This document shows positions 9,243 to 17,771 of a stretch of 64,000 nt of DNA, piece by piece. The stretch is from Firmicutes bacterium UBA3930 (lineage in GTDB: Bacteria; Bacillota; Clostridia; Caldicoprobacterales; Caldicoprobacteraceae). The stretch lies in NCBI GenBank assembly GCA_002385885.1, contig DGEI01000013.1, forward strand, positions 1 through 64,000, read 5' to 3'. A program made the translations under genes and the position numbers. The notes below the pieces were generated by a model. The model was not told where the DNA came from. It was given only the letters and a program-made list of their open reading frames with translations, and searched no databases. Within the stretch, counting starts at the first letter, position 1. Every line of letters starts with the position of its first letter.

Positions 9243-9752
9243 ATGATTATATTGGGTATCGATCCCGGGATGGCCATTCTTGGATATGGAGTGGTGGAAC
9301 AGATCGGGAATTCTCTGAAAGTTATTGACTACGGAGTTGTCAATACACCATCGGATATGAAGACGTCGCAGCGCCTGACCGTTTTATTTGAAGCGGTGGG
9401 GCAGCTTATAGAAAGGTACCGTCCAGAAGCAGCGGCGGTGGAAGAACTGTTTTTCAACAAAAATGCCAAAACGGCACTTTCCATAGGGCACGCCAGGGGT
9501 GTGGCAATACTGGCAGCCGCACTGAAGGGTATAGATGTATATGAATACACCCCGTTACAGGTAAAACAGGCCGTGGCAGGATACGGCAGGGCATCAAAAC
9601 AGCAGGTTCAGCAGATGGTGCGGATGCTGCTGAACTTGAGGGAAATACCCAGGCCGGACGATGCGGCCGATGCGCTTGCGGTATCCATATGCCATATTCA
9701 CTCCATAGGTTATCAGAGAAAAATAAAAGATGAAACGGGTATCACTATATGA
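9243..9752 (+). CDS. ruvC: Crossover junction endodeoxyribonuclease RuvC
   Basis: Resolves Holliday junctions by paired nicking after branch migration by RuvAB. 169 residues, RNase H-like fold. Acidic active-site residues are visible: D7 in [14 protein letters not shown] in [10 protein letters not shown] and the aspartates of [11 protein letters not shown]. The ATG at 9243 follows GGGAGATAG. First gene of a repair, queuosine and secretion cluster; ruvA starts 13 bases after its stop. Confidence 0.97.
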   Translation: MIILGIDPGMAILGYGVVEQIGNSLKVIDYGVVNTPSDMKTSQRLTVLFEAVGQLIERYRPEAAAVEELFFNKNAKTALSIGHARGVAILAAALKGIDVYEYTPLQVKQAVAGYGRASKQQVQQMVRMLLNLREIPRPDDAADALAVSICHIHSIGYQRKIKDETGITI

Positions 9753-9765
9753 TTGGGGAGATCGC

Positions 9766-10365
9766 ATGTTTGCTTATTTGAGAGGCATTCTGATTGAAGT
9801 GGACTCACAGCAGAAGATTGTTTTGGAGGTTCAGGGGACCGGATACCTGGTAACGGTTCCTACATCAATGATAAGCAGTTTGCCTTCAAGGGGCAGCGAA
9901 ATAAAAGTTCATACATATTTCAGTGTACGTCAGGATGGCGTTGAGCTTTACGGTTTTCTGACCCGTGAAGACAAGCAGATGTTTGAAAAACTTATTACCG
10001 TTACAGGAATCGGGCCAAAAGCGGCCATTTCAATCATGTCGGCACTATCTTCCACCCAGCTTGCTTTAGCTATTGCAACAGGGGATATCAAAACACTAAT
10101 TACAGCTCCGGGAGTCGGTAAGAAGACGGCCCAGAGGATTGTACTGGAATTGAGAGAAAAAATAGAGAAGGAAGCTATGGATGGGCTGAATGCAGCCGTT
10201 GACCTGGCAGCTGAACAGGATATGGAAAAGGAAGCCGTGCAAGCCTTGATGGCGTTGGGATACCAGTCGGTTGAGGCGCATCAGGCGGTAAGGATGGTAA
10301 GGGACCAGGGGCAGGACACACCGGAACTGGTAAGGTTGGCGCTGAAAGCCCTGGATAAGAGGTAA
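9766..10365 (+). CDS. ruvA: Holliday junction branch migration protein RuvA
   Basis: Tetrameric Holliday-junction binding protein that loads the RuvB motor. 199 residues: N-terminal OB domain ([13 protein letters not shown] to about residue 63), two helix-hairpin-helix motifs ([16 protein letters not shown] and [16 protein letters not shown]), then an acidic linker and a C-terminal RuvB-binding domain ([16 protein letters not shown]). The ATG at 9766 has GGGGAG eight bases upstream and gives the conserved N-terminus; in-frame starts further up overlap ruvC and add non-conserved residues. Confidence 0.97.
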   Translation: MFAYLRGILIEVDSQQKIVLEVQGTGYLVTVPTSMISSLPSRGSEIKVHTYFSVRQDGVELYGFLTREDKQMFEKLITVTGIGPKAAISIMSALSSTQLALAIATGDIKTLITAPGVGKKTAQRIVLELREKIEKEAMDGLNAAVDLAAEQDMEKEAVQALMALGYQSVEAHQAVRMVRDQGQDTPELVRLALKALDKR

Positions 10366-10378
10366 AGGAGGAAGTATA

Positions 10379-11401
10379 TTGGCTGAACAGGAAAGCAGAA
10401 TGGTGACATCCATGATGCTGCAGGAGGATCGGGAAGCCGAACTTACATTGAGGCCTAAAACCCTTGATGAATATATCGGGCAGGAGATGATAAAAGAGCA
10501 GCTGAGTATATTTATTCATGCTGCATTAAAGAGAAAGGAACCCCTGGATCATGTTCTGCTGTACGGCCCTCCGGGGCTGGGAAAAACAACCCTTGCTTCC
10601 ATAATAGCCAATGAAATGGGGGTAGGTATCCGCATAACCTCCGGCCCTGCAATAGAAAGGCCTGGGGATCTGGCAGCCATACTGACCAACTTAAGTGACG
10701 GGGACGTATTGTTTATTGATGAAATTCACAGAATGAACCGTGTTGTGGAGGAAATTCTTTATCCGGCAATGGAAGAATACGCCCTGGACATTATAATAGG
10801 AAAAGGGCCCAGCGCCCGATCAGTCCGGCTGGATCTGCCAAAATTCACACTGGTGGGAGCTACAACAAGGGCGGGTATGTTGACTTCTCCTTTAAGGGAC
10901 CGATTTGGAGTTATACACAGGCTTCAGCTGTATAATACCGAAGAGCTTACGAGAATCGCCATTCGTTCGGCCGGAATTCTGGGTATACCAATTGATGCCG
11001 AAGGCGCTGGGGAGATTGCCAGACGTTCCCGCGGCACTCCCAGGGTCGCAAACCGTCTGCTCAAAAGGGTAAGGGATTATGCTCAGATAAAAGCCGATGG
11101 CATTATTACTCTGGAAGTAGCCAGGGAAGCCCTTAACATGCTGCAGATTGATGCGGTCGGCCTGGATGAGATTGACAGAAAAATCCTTAAGACCATAATC
11201 GAAAAATACAACGGTGGTCCCGTAGGGCTGGACACACTGGCTGCCTCAACCGGAGAAGAAAACACTACTATAGAAGATGTGTATGAACCTTTTCTCCTGC
11301 AGCTGGGTTTTATCGCCCGCACCCCGCGGGGAAGGGTTGTCACCTCATTGGCATACCGTCATCTCCGTATACCTTACCAGGAACAGGAGAAACTGATATA
11401 G
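10379..11401 (+). CDS. ruvB: Holliday junction branch migration helicase RuvB
   Basis: AAA+ ATPase motor that drives branch migration with RuvA. 340 residues. Walker [12 protein letters not shown], Walker B FIDEIHR, sensor GATTRAGML, arginine-finger region SPLRDRFG, and a C-terminal winged-helix domain ending [13 protein letters not shown] start at 10379 with AAAGGAGG eight bases upstream. It follows ruvA by 13 bases in one operon. Confidence 0.97.
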   Translation: MAEQESRMVTSMMLQEDREAELTLRPKTLDEYIGQEMIKEQLSIFIHAALKRKEPLDHVLLYGPPGLGKTTLASIIANEMGVGIRITSGPAIERPGDLAAILTNLSDGDVLFIDEIHRMNRVVEEILYPAMEEYALDIIIGKGPSARSVRLDLPKFTLVGATTRAGMLTSPLRDRFGVIHRLQLYNTEELTRIAIRSAGILGIPIDAEGAGEIARRSRGTPRVANRLLKRVRDYAQIKADGIITLEVAREALNMLQIDAVGLDEIDRKILKTIIEKYNGGPVGLDTLAASTGEENTTIEDVYEPFLLQLGFIARTPRGRVVTSLAYRHLRIPYQEQEKLI

Positions 11402-11458
11402 TAGAGAGTATAGAGTTTAACCAAAAGATAAACAGGAAGGATCAGGTGGCGATACAGT

Positions 11459-12487
11459 TTGAAAGTTGAATATTTTGATTACGAGCTTCCCGAGGAGCTG
11501 ATAGCCCAGCATCCGGCTGAAAAGCGGGACGAATCCCGCTTGCTGGTATATCACCGGCAGTCAGGGATGATTGAGCACAGGGTATTTAAAGATATAACAG
11601 ATTATTTACAGCCGGGCGACTGCTTGGTTATCAATGATACAAGAGTGATTCCTGCCCGTCTTTTGGGCAAAAGAGCTGACTCGGGCGGAAAAATTGAGTT
11701 TGTTCTGCTGAACCGGATACAGGACGATATATGGAATGTTCTTGTTAAGCCCGGTAGAAGAGCCCGGATTGGCTCAATTTTTGTGTTTGGGGACGGATTA
11801 TTAAAAGCCAGGGTAATTGACAGGACTGAAGAGGGAGGGCGGGTAGTAGAGTTTGAGTATGACGGCATTTTCAATGAAGTGCTGGACAAGGTGGGGATAA
11901 CGCCCCTTCCTCCATATATCCACCAGCCGCTGGATAACCCGGAACGCTATCAGACGGTATATGCGCTGCACAGGGGATCGGTGGCAGCCCCGACTGCCGG
12001 GCTGCATTTTACTTCCTCCCTTTTGGACAGAATACAGGCCGGAGGAGTGAATATTGCCAGGGTTACCCTCCACGTTGGACTGGGGACTTTCCGTCCCGTC
12101 AAGGTTGATAATGTAGAGCAGCACCGGATGCATCCCGAATGCTTTCAAATATCCCCAGAAGCTGCGCAGCTGATAAATGATACCAAAAAAAGAGGAGGCC
12201 GGATAATAGCGGTAGGCACCACCTCCATCAGGGCCCTTGAATCAGCAGCCTCCCCGGAGGGGGAAGTGATGCCTCTGCAGCAGGGCAGCACCGATTTGTT
12301 CATATATCCGGGTTACAGATTTAAGGTGGTAGACGCGGCAGTAACCAATTTTCACCTGCCAAAATCCACCCTGCTTATGCTGGTAAGCGCCCTGTGCGGC
12401 CGGGAGGAAATCCTGAGGGTATACCGGGAAGCTATCAGGGAGCAATATCGTTTTTTTAGTTTTGGCGATGCCATGCTGATAATTTAG
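11459..12487 (+). CDS. queA: S-adenosylmethionine:tRNA ribosyltransferase-isomerase
   Basis: Transfers and isomerises the ribosyl group of S-adenosylmethionine onto preQ1 in tRNA, forming epoxyqueuosine. 342 residues, normal length. Motifs include [28 protein letters not shown], the conserved [13 protein letters not shown] and [12 protein letters not shown]. The probable start is a TTG at 11459 after CAGGTGGCG. It lies between ruvB and tgt, the usual clostridial order, and acts in the same pathway as tgt. Confidence 0.96.
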   Translation: MKVEYFDYELPEELIAQHPAEKRDESRLLVYHRQSGMIEHRVFKDITDYLQPGDCLVINDTRVIPARLLGKRADSGGKIEFVLLNRIQDDIWNVLVKPGRRARIGSIFVFGDGLLKARVIDRTEEGGRVVEFEYDGIFNEVLDKVGITPLPPYIHQPLDNPERYQTVYALHRGSVAAPTAGLHFTSSLLDRIQAGGVNIARVTLHVGLGTFRPVKVDNVEQHRMHPECFQISPEAAQLINDTKKRGGRIIAVGTTSIRALESAASPEGEVMPLQQGSTDLFIYPGYRFKVVDAAVTNFHLPKSTLLMLVSALCGREEILRVYREAIREQYRFFSFGDAMLII

Positions 12488-12503
12488 CATGTTGATTATT
12501 TAG

Positions 12504-13637
<1,134 letters not shown>

Positions 13638-13716
13638 AGGGAAAAATTTGCGTTTTCCCTTGAATAAATACACATTTATCGATAAAATAGATAAAAAAAG
13701 AAAGGAAGGGAATATC

Positions 13717-14016
13717 ATGCCTCAAGATACATCTACAGCTGCGGCTTTGTTTTCAACACTGCTTCCCTTTATACTGCTGATTGCCGTATTCTATTTTATG
13801 ATTATTCGCCCCCAGAGGAAGCGGGATAAGCAGACCAGGGAAATGTTGGCTAACCTGAAAGTAGGAGACAATATTACTACAATTGGCGGTATATGTGGGA
13901 AAATTGTCCGCATCCGCGATGATGTACTCACAATTGAAATAGGTGCCGATAAAGTAAAATTGGTGATCGAGAGGTGGGCTGTACGAAGCGTAGATCAACC
14001 CATCTCAGCAGATTAA
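13717..14016 (+). CDS. yajC: Preprotein translocase subunit YajC
   Basis: Small accessory subunit of the SecDF-YajC complex at the Sec channel. 99 residues with one membrane helix (about residues 10-32) ending in the family motif FYFMIIRPQRKRDKQ, then the soluble segment VGDNITTIGGICGKI. The ATG at 13717 follows AAAGGAAGGG; an upstream in-frame extension to 13648 is not conserved. secD and secF lie 1.5 kb downstream, separated by a terminator, a TIGR04086 gene, repeats and scfA. Confidence 0.93.
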   Translation: MPQDTSTAAALFSTLLPFILLIAVFYFMIIRPQRKRDKQTREMLANLKVGDNITTIGGICGKIVRIRDDVLTIEIGADKVKLVIERWAVRSVDQPISAD

Positions 14017-14024
14017 ATTATTGG

Positions 14025-14066
14025 AAATGGGCTGTTGTCTTGAAAGACCGGACAGGCCCATTTTTC
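14025..14066 (+). terminator. Intrinsic terminator after yajC
   Basis: AAATGGGCTGT and ACAGGCCCATTT form the stem (one bulge), followed by a T run. It closes the ruvC-yajC operon. Confidence 0.85.
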
Positions 14067-14159
14067 ATATTTTTTGTAAACAGGCCGTGAAGCTGTCATA
14101 CTTCAAATTCAGGCTGCATAAAGTAGAGTGAGGACCTTTTGAAGGGAAGGGGAATATAA

Positions 14160-14570
14160 ATGAAAATCGCTAAAAAAAGCTCTTCGCAGCCTGTGGAAAA
14201 CAGCGTTATACATAATTTTCTTGTGATTTTGAAAGCCTCTCTGTTCGCAGTCATTATATCTTTAATCTGTTTTGTGTTATTTGCATTGGTGATGAAACTG
14301 GCTAATCTGCAGGAAAGCATAATTCCCCCGGTTAATCAGGCAATCCGTATAGTCAGCATGGTGGTGGGCGGAGCCGCTGCAGCCCGGAGCAGCAAATCAA
14401 AAGGATGGTTAAAAGGCGCACTAACCGGATTGCTGTATATTGTATGGGCTTTCATTATAAGCGGTATATTTGGCGGCGGATACATATTCGATACCGTTCT
14501 GCTTTCGGATGTACTCCTTGGCATTGTTGTGGGCGCCATAGGCGGAATTATCGGCATCAATATTGAGTAG
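14160..14570 (+). CDS. TIGR04086 family membrane protein
   Basis: 136-residue polytopic membrane protein with about four hydrophobic segments (near residues 24-47, 61-75, 84-103 and 115-134) and a glycine-rich, small-residue pattern (VVGGAAAARSSKSKGWLKGALTGLLY). It resembles the TIGR04086 family, found in spore-forming Firmicutes beside yajC/secDF; the function is unknown. ATG start after AAGGGAAGGGG. The position between yajC and the SCIFF gene is typical of clostridia. Confidence 0.8.
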   Translation: MKIAKKSSSQPVENSVIHNFLVILKASLFAVIISLICFVLFALVMKLANLQESIIPPVNQAIRIVSMVVGGAAAARSSKSKGWLKGALTGLLYIVWAFIISGIFGGGYIFDTVLLSDVLLGIVVGAIGGIIGINIE

Positions 14571-14695
14571 TACGTCATTAAGGATAAACCCGGTGCCGGA
14601 TCTTCCCAAAACGGGCAATAAACTGCATCGGGAATGTATATTGCATAATTTTTGGACAGGCTTTATTTTCCCGCTATGCGTATGTAAAGCATGTT

Positions 14696-14757
14696 TTAGT
14701 GAAAGCCTGGAGCAAGTGCTGCAGGTTCTTAGCCTTGAACTCCAGCGAACGGAATAG
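14696..14757 (+). repeat. Partial palindromic repeat (right half)
   Basis: Decayed right half of the repeat family: GTGAAAGCCTGGAGC, GCAGGTTCTTAGCCTTGAAC, TCCAGCGAACGGAATAGT. It lies in the 653-base interval between the TIGR04086 gene and scfA, which otherwise holds only two further repeat copies and the scfA promoter. Confidence 0.75.
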
Positions 14758-14807
14758 TCTCCTGTATATTTACTATACTCGATAGTAAGATTACCGCTGA
14801 GTATTAT

Positions 14808-14972
14808 GTGCAGAATATTATGGAGCGAGCCTTGCGAAAAGGCTTAGAACCTGTTAACGAAGCGGAGGAAAGCCGGAACCAGTCTAACGCGTTAGCGAGT
14901 TTTGGCGGGACCCGGAGCGAGTGCTACAGGTTCTTAGCCTTGAACTCCAGCGAGCGGAATAATATTCTGCAC
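14808..14972 (+). repeat. Complete palindromic repeat, about 165 bp
   Basis: Bounded by perfect 14-bp terminal inverted repeats, GTGCAGAATATTAT and ATAATATTCTGCAC. Inside, AAGGCTTAGAACCTGT and ACAGGTTCTTAGCCTT form a second inverted pair with one mismatch, and the centre carries the palindrome CTAACGCGTTAG. The whole element can fold into one long hairpin. It encodes no recognisable protein. Confidence 0.88.
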
Positions 14973-15011
14973 AACCACTAAACGTGATAGCAAAATTACC
15001 GATGAGTATTG

Positions 15012-15066
15012 TTTGCACAATACTATGGAGCTTACCTTATGAAAAGGCTTAGCCCCTGTTAATGCA
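15012..15066 (+). repeat. Partial palindromic repeat (left half)
   Basis: Left half: TGCACAATACTATGGAGC then GAAAAGGCTTAGCCCCTGTTAA. The flank before it (GATAGCAAAATTACCGATG) repeats the flank before the complete copy (GATAGTAAGATTACCGCTG) 205 bases earlier, so the two are tandem duplicates. Confidence 0.7.
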
Positions 15067-15078
15067 ATAATTCAGGGC

Positions 15079-15107
15079 TTGTTTTAGTTCAAATTTACTG
15101 CTATAAT
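15079..15107 (+). promoter_or_regulatory. Putative sigma-A promoter of scfA
   Basis: TTGTTT (15079-15084), 17-base spacer, TATAAT (15102-15107), about 115 bases upstream of the SCIFF gene and just past the repeat cluster. Confidence 0.55.
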
Positions 15108-15223
15108 AATAACGGCATTAAAAGCTGCGTTTTATAAATCATAAACAGGATACGGAACGTAACATTATATTATTCCAATCAGTCCATTCTGGTAAGGCTG
15201 ATAACTTAAGGAGGATGATGGCT

Positions 15224-15361
15224 ATGAAACACATTAAAGTAGTACATAAAGGCTCTCTGAAGGAAAGTTTGAAAAAAGGCGGCTGCGGAGAATGTCAGGC
15301 GGCATGCCAGTCGGCATGCAAGACATCGTGTACTGTGGCCAACCAAAGCTGCAATAAATAA
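15224..15361 (+). CDS. scfA: SCIFF: six-cysteine ranthipeptide precursor
   Basis: 45-residue peptide MKHIKVVHKG... with six cysteines in its last 25 residues, in the pattern C-x2-C-x3-C-x3-C-x3-C-x6-C (GGCGECQAACQSACKTSC, then a final QSC). This is the SCIFF family (six cysteines in forty-five residues), a ribosomally made precursor conserved in Clostridia that a radical-SAM maturase modifies with thioether cross-links. The ATG at 15224 has AAGGAGG nine bases upstream; ATGs at 15215 and 15218 are too close to it. The maturase gene (scfB) normally lies next to it but is absent here: secD follows instead. Confidence 0.93.
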   Translation: MKHIKVVHKGSLKESLKKGGCGECQAACQSACKTSCTVANQSCNK

Positions 15362-15389
15362 AACAGCATATTGGGCTTATGACATCAGG

Positions 15390-15416
15390 GCAGTAGTTTA
15401 GCTACTGCTTTTTTTA
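15390..15416 (+). terminator. Intrinsic terminator of scfA
   Basis: Stem GCAGTAG/CTACTGC with a five-base loop and seven T. It makes scfA a single-gene transcript. Confidence 0.93.
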
Positions 15417-15466
15417 TTTCACTATGGTATAATGCTTATTAGTGGACATGCATCATGCATTCTGTA

Positions 15467-15496
15467 TTGACGCGCAAAAGGATAACGTATTATAAT
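15467..15496 (+). promoter_or_regulatory. Putative sigma-A promoter of secDF
   Basis: TTGACG (15467-15472), 18-base spacer, TATAAT (15491-15496), about 35 bases before secD. Confidence 0.55.
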
Positions 15497-15531
15497 GGTT
15501 AGGTAAGTTTGTTGGTAAGGGAGGACAGGAA

Positions 15532-16791
15532 ATGAAGAAGAAAAGTAGCATTAAGCTGCTTTTAATAATTGCCTGCATAGCTGTACTTTGGTATATTGCA
15601 TTAAATGGTTTCCAAATAGGGCTATACAATGTTGTACCTGTTATAAATGAGATAAAACAAGGCCTTGATTTAAGAGGCGGCCTGTATGTTGTATACGAAG
15701 CCGAAATAGAACCCGGGGATACTGAGGCGGACAACAAAATATCGGGAGCTATTCGCGTTATGCGCAGCCGCCTTGATAAGGCAAACCAGCATGAAGCAAC
15801 CATAGCACCCCAGGGTACCAACAGGATTGTGGTAGAAATTCCCGGGGTAGATAACCCGCAGGAACTTGCCGATATACTGGCAGAACCTGCTGTTCTTGAA
15901 TTTATCGGCCCCAATGATGATGTTATAATCACCGGCAAAGATGTCAAGACAGCTAAGCCCGCATATATTACGGGACAGAAGCCGGTTGTCCAGTTTGAGC
16001 TTCATTCTGAAGGCGCCGATAAGTTTGCAGAGGCTACTGAAAAATACTTCGGCCAGGTTATAAAGATTGTCCTGGACGGCAATTCAATATCCGAGCCCAC
16101 AGTAAATGCCGTAATAACTACCGGAGAAGGTATAATAGAGGGAATGGCAAGCATAGAGGAAGCCACAAGGCTTGCTAACCTGATCGAAAGCGGAGCCCTC
16201 CCTGTTACATTAAAGCAGGCTGCAGTAAGGACCATAGGCGCTACATTAGGTGCAGGCGCTCTTGAAAAGGGCTTATTTGCCGCTGCTATAGGGATTGGCC
16301 TTGTATTTCTGTTTATGCTTGTCTATTACAGGCTTCCGGGCCTGGTTGCCGATCTGGCTCTTGTGGTATATGCCCTGTTGGTAGTAGCGGCAATTGTTGC
16401 GCTGGGAGTTACCCTGACCCTGCCCGGAATTGCCGGCCTTGTTCTTTCTGTAGGAATGGCGGTGGACGCCAATGTTATAATATTTGAACGTATAAAAGAG
16501 GAATTGAGAACCGGAAAATCCATAAGGTCATCGGTTGATTCCGGGTTTTCCAAGGCTTTCAGCGCCATATTGGATGGCAATATAACAACGGTTATCGCTG
16601 CCCTTGTACTCCTGTTTTTTGGGACAGGCCCGATTCAAGGATTTGCCATATCGTTGTTGATTGGTATACCGGCCAGCATGTTGACGGCAATAACTTTTAC
16701 CAAGTATCTGCTGAGGCTTATGGTTGATTTTGGCGTAACTAACCTTAAGCTGTACGGTTTAAGAAAGGGGGCAGCGGAAAATGGCGTTTGA
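15532..16791 (+). CDS. secD: Protein translocase subunit SecD
   Basis: RND-type membrane protein that helps pull exported proteins out of the SecYEG channel. 419 residues. One N-terminal helix (about 7-25), GLDLRGGLYVVYE, an extracytoplasmic domain carrying RIVVEIPGVDNPQELADIL, then five helices from about residue 245 containing VGMAVDANVIIFERIKEELRTGKS. It is compact compared with the 615-residue E. coli protein. The ATG at 15532 follows GGGAGGACAGG. secF overlaps its end by 11 bases. Confidence 0.96.
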   Translation: MKKKSSIKLLLIIACIAVLWYIALNGFQIGLYNVVPVINEIKQGLDLRGGLYVVYEAEIEPGDTEADNKISGAIRVMRSRLDKANQHEATIAPQGTNRIVVEIPGVDNPQELADILAEPAVLEFIGPNDDVIITGKDVKTAKPAYITGQKPVVQFELHSEGADKFAEATEKYFGQVIKIVLDGNSISEPTVNAVITTGEGIIEGMASIEEATRLANLIESGALPVTLKQAAVRTIGATLGAGALEKGLFAAAIGIGLVFLFMLVYYRLPGLVADLALVVYALLVVAAIVALGVTLTLPGIAGLVLSVGMAVDANVIIFERIKEELRTGKSIRSSVDSGFSKAFSAILDGNITTVIAALVLLFFGTGPIQGFAISLLIGIPASMLTAITFTKYLLRLMVDFGVTNLKLYGLRKGAAENGV

Positions 16792-17671
16792 TTTTGTTGG
16801 AAAGTATAAAATATTTGTGGTAATATCATTGATTGTGATCTTAGCCGGACTGGCAGTCACGTTATGGCAGGGGCTGAACCTCGGCGTTGACTTTGTAGGC
16901 GGAAGTCTGATATATATTAACATAGGAAAGCAGTATTCTGCCGATGATATACGCAGCATATTATCATCTGAGGGAATTGATGCCACCGTGGTACAGGTTG
17001 GAGAAGACAAAGCAGACGCAATGATACGAATGCGTTATATGGAAAACCAGGATGAAATACAGCAAAATCTGATAGCTGCCCTGAAGGATAAGTATGATCT
17101 GACGGATGACAAATTCAGTGTGGAAGCGGTAGGACCTACTGTAGGGAGGGACCTGACTTTAAATGCCATTAAATCCATCATAATTGCCTGGGCATTCATT
17201 TTAATATATATATGGATAAGGTTTGAGTTAAAGTCAGGAGTGGCTGCAATTATTGCTTTAATCCACGATGTATTCATCATGATTGCTGCTGCTGCCCTGA
17301 TGAGGACACAGATAAACAGTCCTTTTGTTGCAGCCGTGCTTACCATTATAGGATATTCCATAAACAATACAATCGTGGTTTTCGATAGGGTCCGGGAGAA
17401 TGCCAAGAGATTCGGGCGGAAGATGTCCAGGGCTGAAATAACAAATGCCAGCATCAGACAGACTCTCTCACGCTCCATAAATACAGCTCTTACAACCCTC
17501 TTTACGGTGTTGGCCCTTTATATATTCGGTGTGGAGTCAATAAAGGAGTTTACACTTCCGATAATAGTAGGATTACTGGCCGGAGCATACTCCAGCATAT
17601 TCATTGCAGGCCCTGTCTGGGCCGTATGGACCGAACAGCCGGCAGCGAAAAAACCTGCGGCTGTCAGGTAG
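16781..17671 (+). CDS. secF: Protein translocase subunit SecF
   Basis: Partner of SecD. 296 residues with six predicted helices: one near residues 12-30, five from about 125 onward. Motifs are GLNLGVDFVGGSL, ALIHDVFIMIAA, IIGYSINNTIVVFDRVREN and SINTALTTLFTVLALYIFG, the SecF signatures. The start codon lies inside secD, with GAAAGGGGG upstream, so the two are translationally coupled. A terminator with a TTCG loop follows. Confidence 0.96.
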   Translation: MAFDFVGKYKIFVVISLIVILAGLAVTLWQGLNLGVDFVGGSLIYINIGKQYSADDIRSILSSEGIDATVVQVGEDKADAMIRMRYMENQDEIQQNLIAALKDKYDLTDDKFSVEAVGPTVGRDLTLNAIKSIIIAWAFILIYIWIRFELKSGVAAIIALIHDVFIMIAAAALMRTQINSPFVAAVLTIIGYSINNTIVVFDRVRENAKRFGRKMSRAEITNASIRQTLSRSINTALTTLFTVLALYIFGVESIKEFTLPIIVGLLAGAYSSIFIAGPVWAVWTEQPAAKKPAAVR

Positions 17672-17713
17672 ACAAACTGACGAAAATGCTGTTTGGCCCG
17701 TGTATTGTTCATG

Positions 17714-17737
17714 AAGCTTCCTTCGGGAAGCTTTTAT
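17714..17737 (+). terminator. Terminator after secF
   Basis: AAGCTTCC, loop TTCG, GGAAGCTT and a short T run. The stable tetraloop supports a real hairpin, although the T tract is brief. Confidence 0.75.
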
Positions 17738-17771
17738 TGTTAACTTGGTCAAAGGAGGACTCATAAGGGAA

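Noticed and set aside
14563..14757. 64-codon open frame after the TIGR04086 gene
   Set aside because: It overlaps that gene's end and runs into a partial repeat; there is no ribosome site.
14690..15080. CRISPR array
   Set aside because: The repeats are long, internally palindromic and irregular, with no short uniform spacers and no cas genes.
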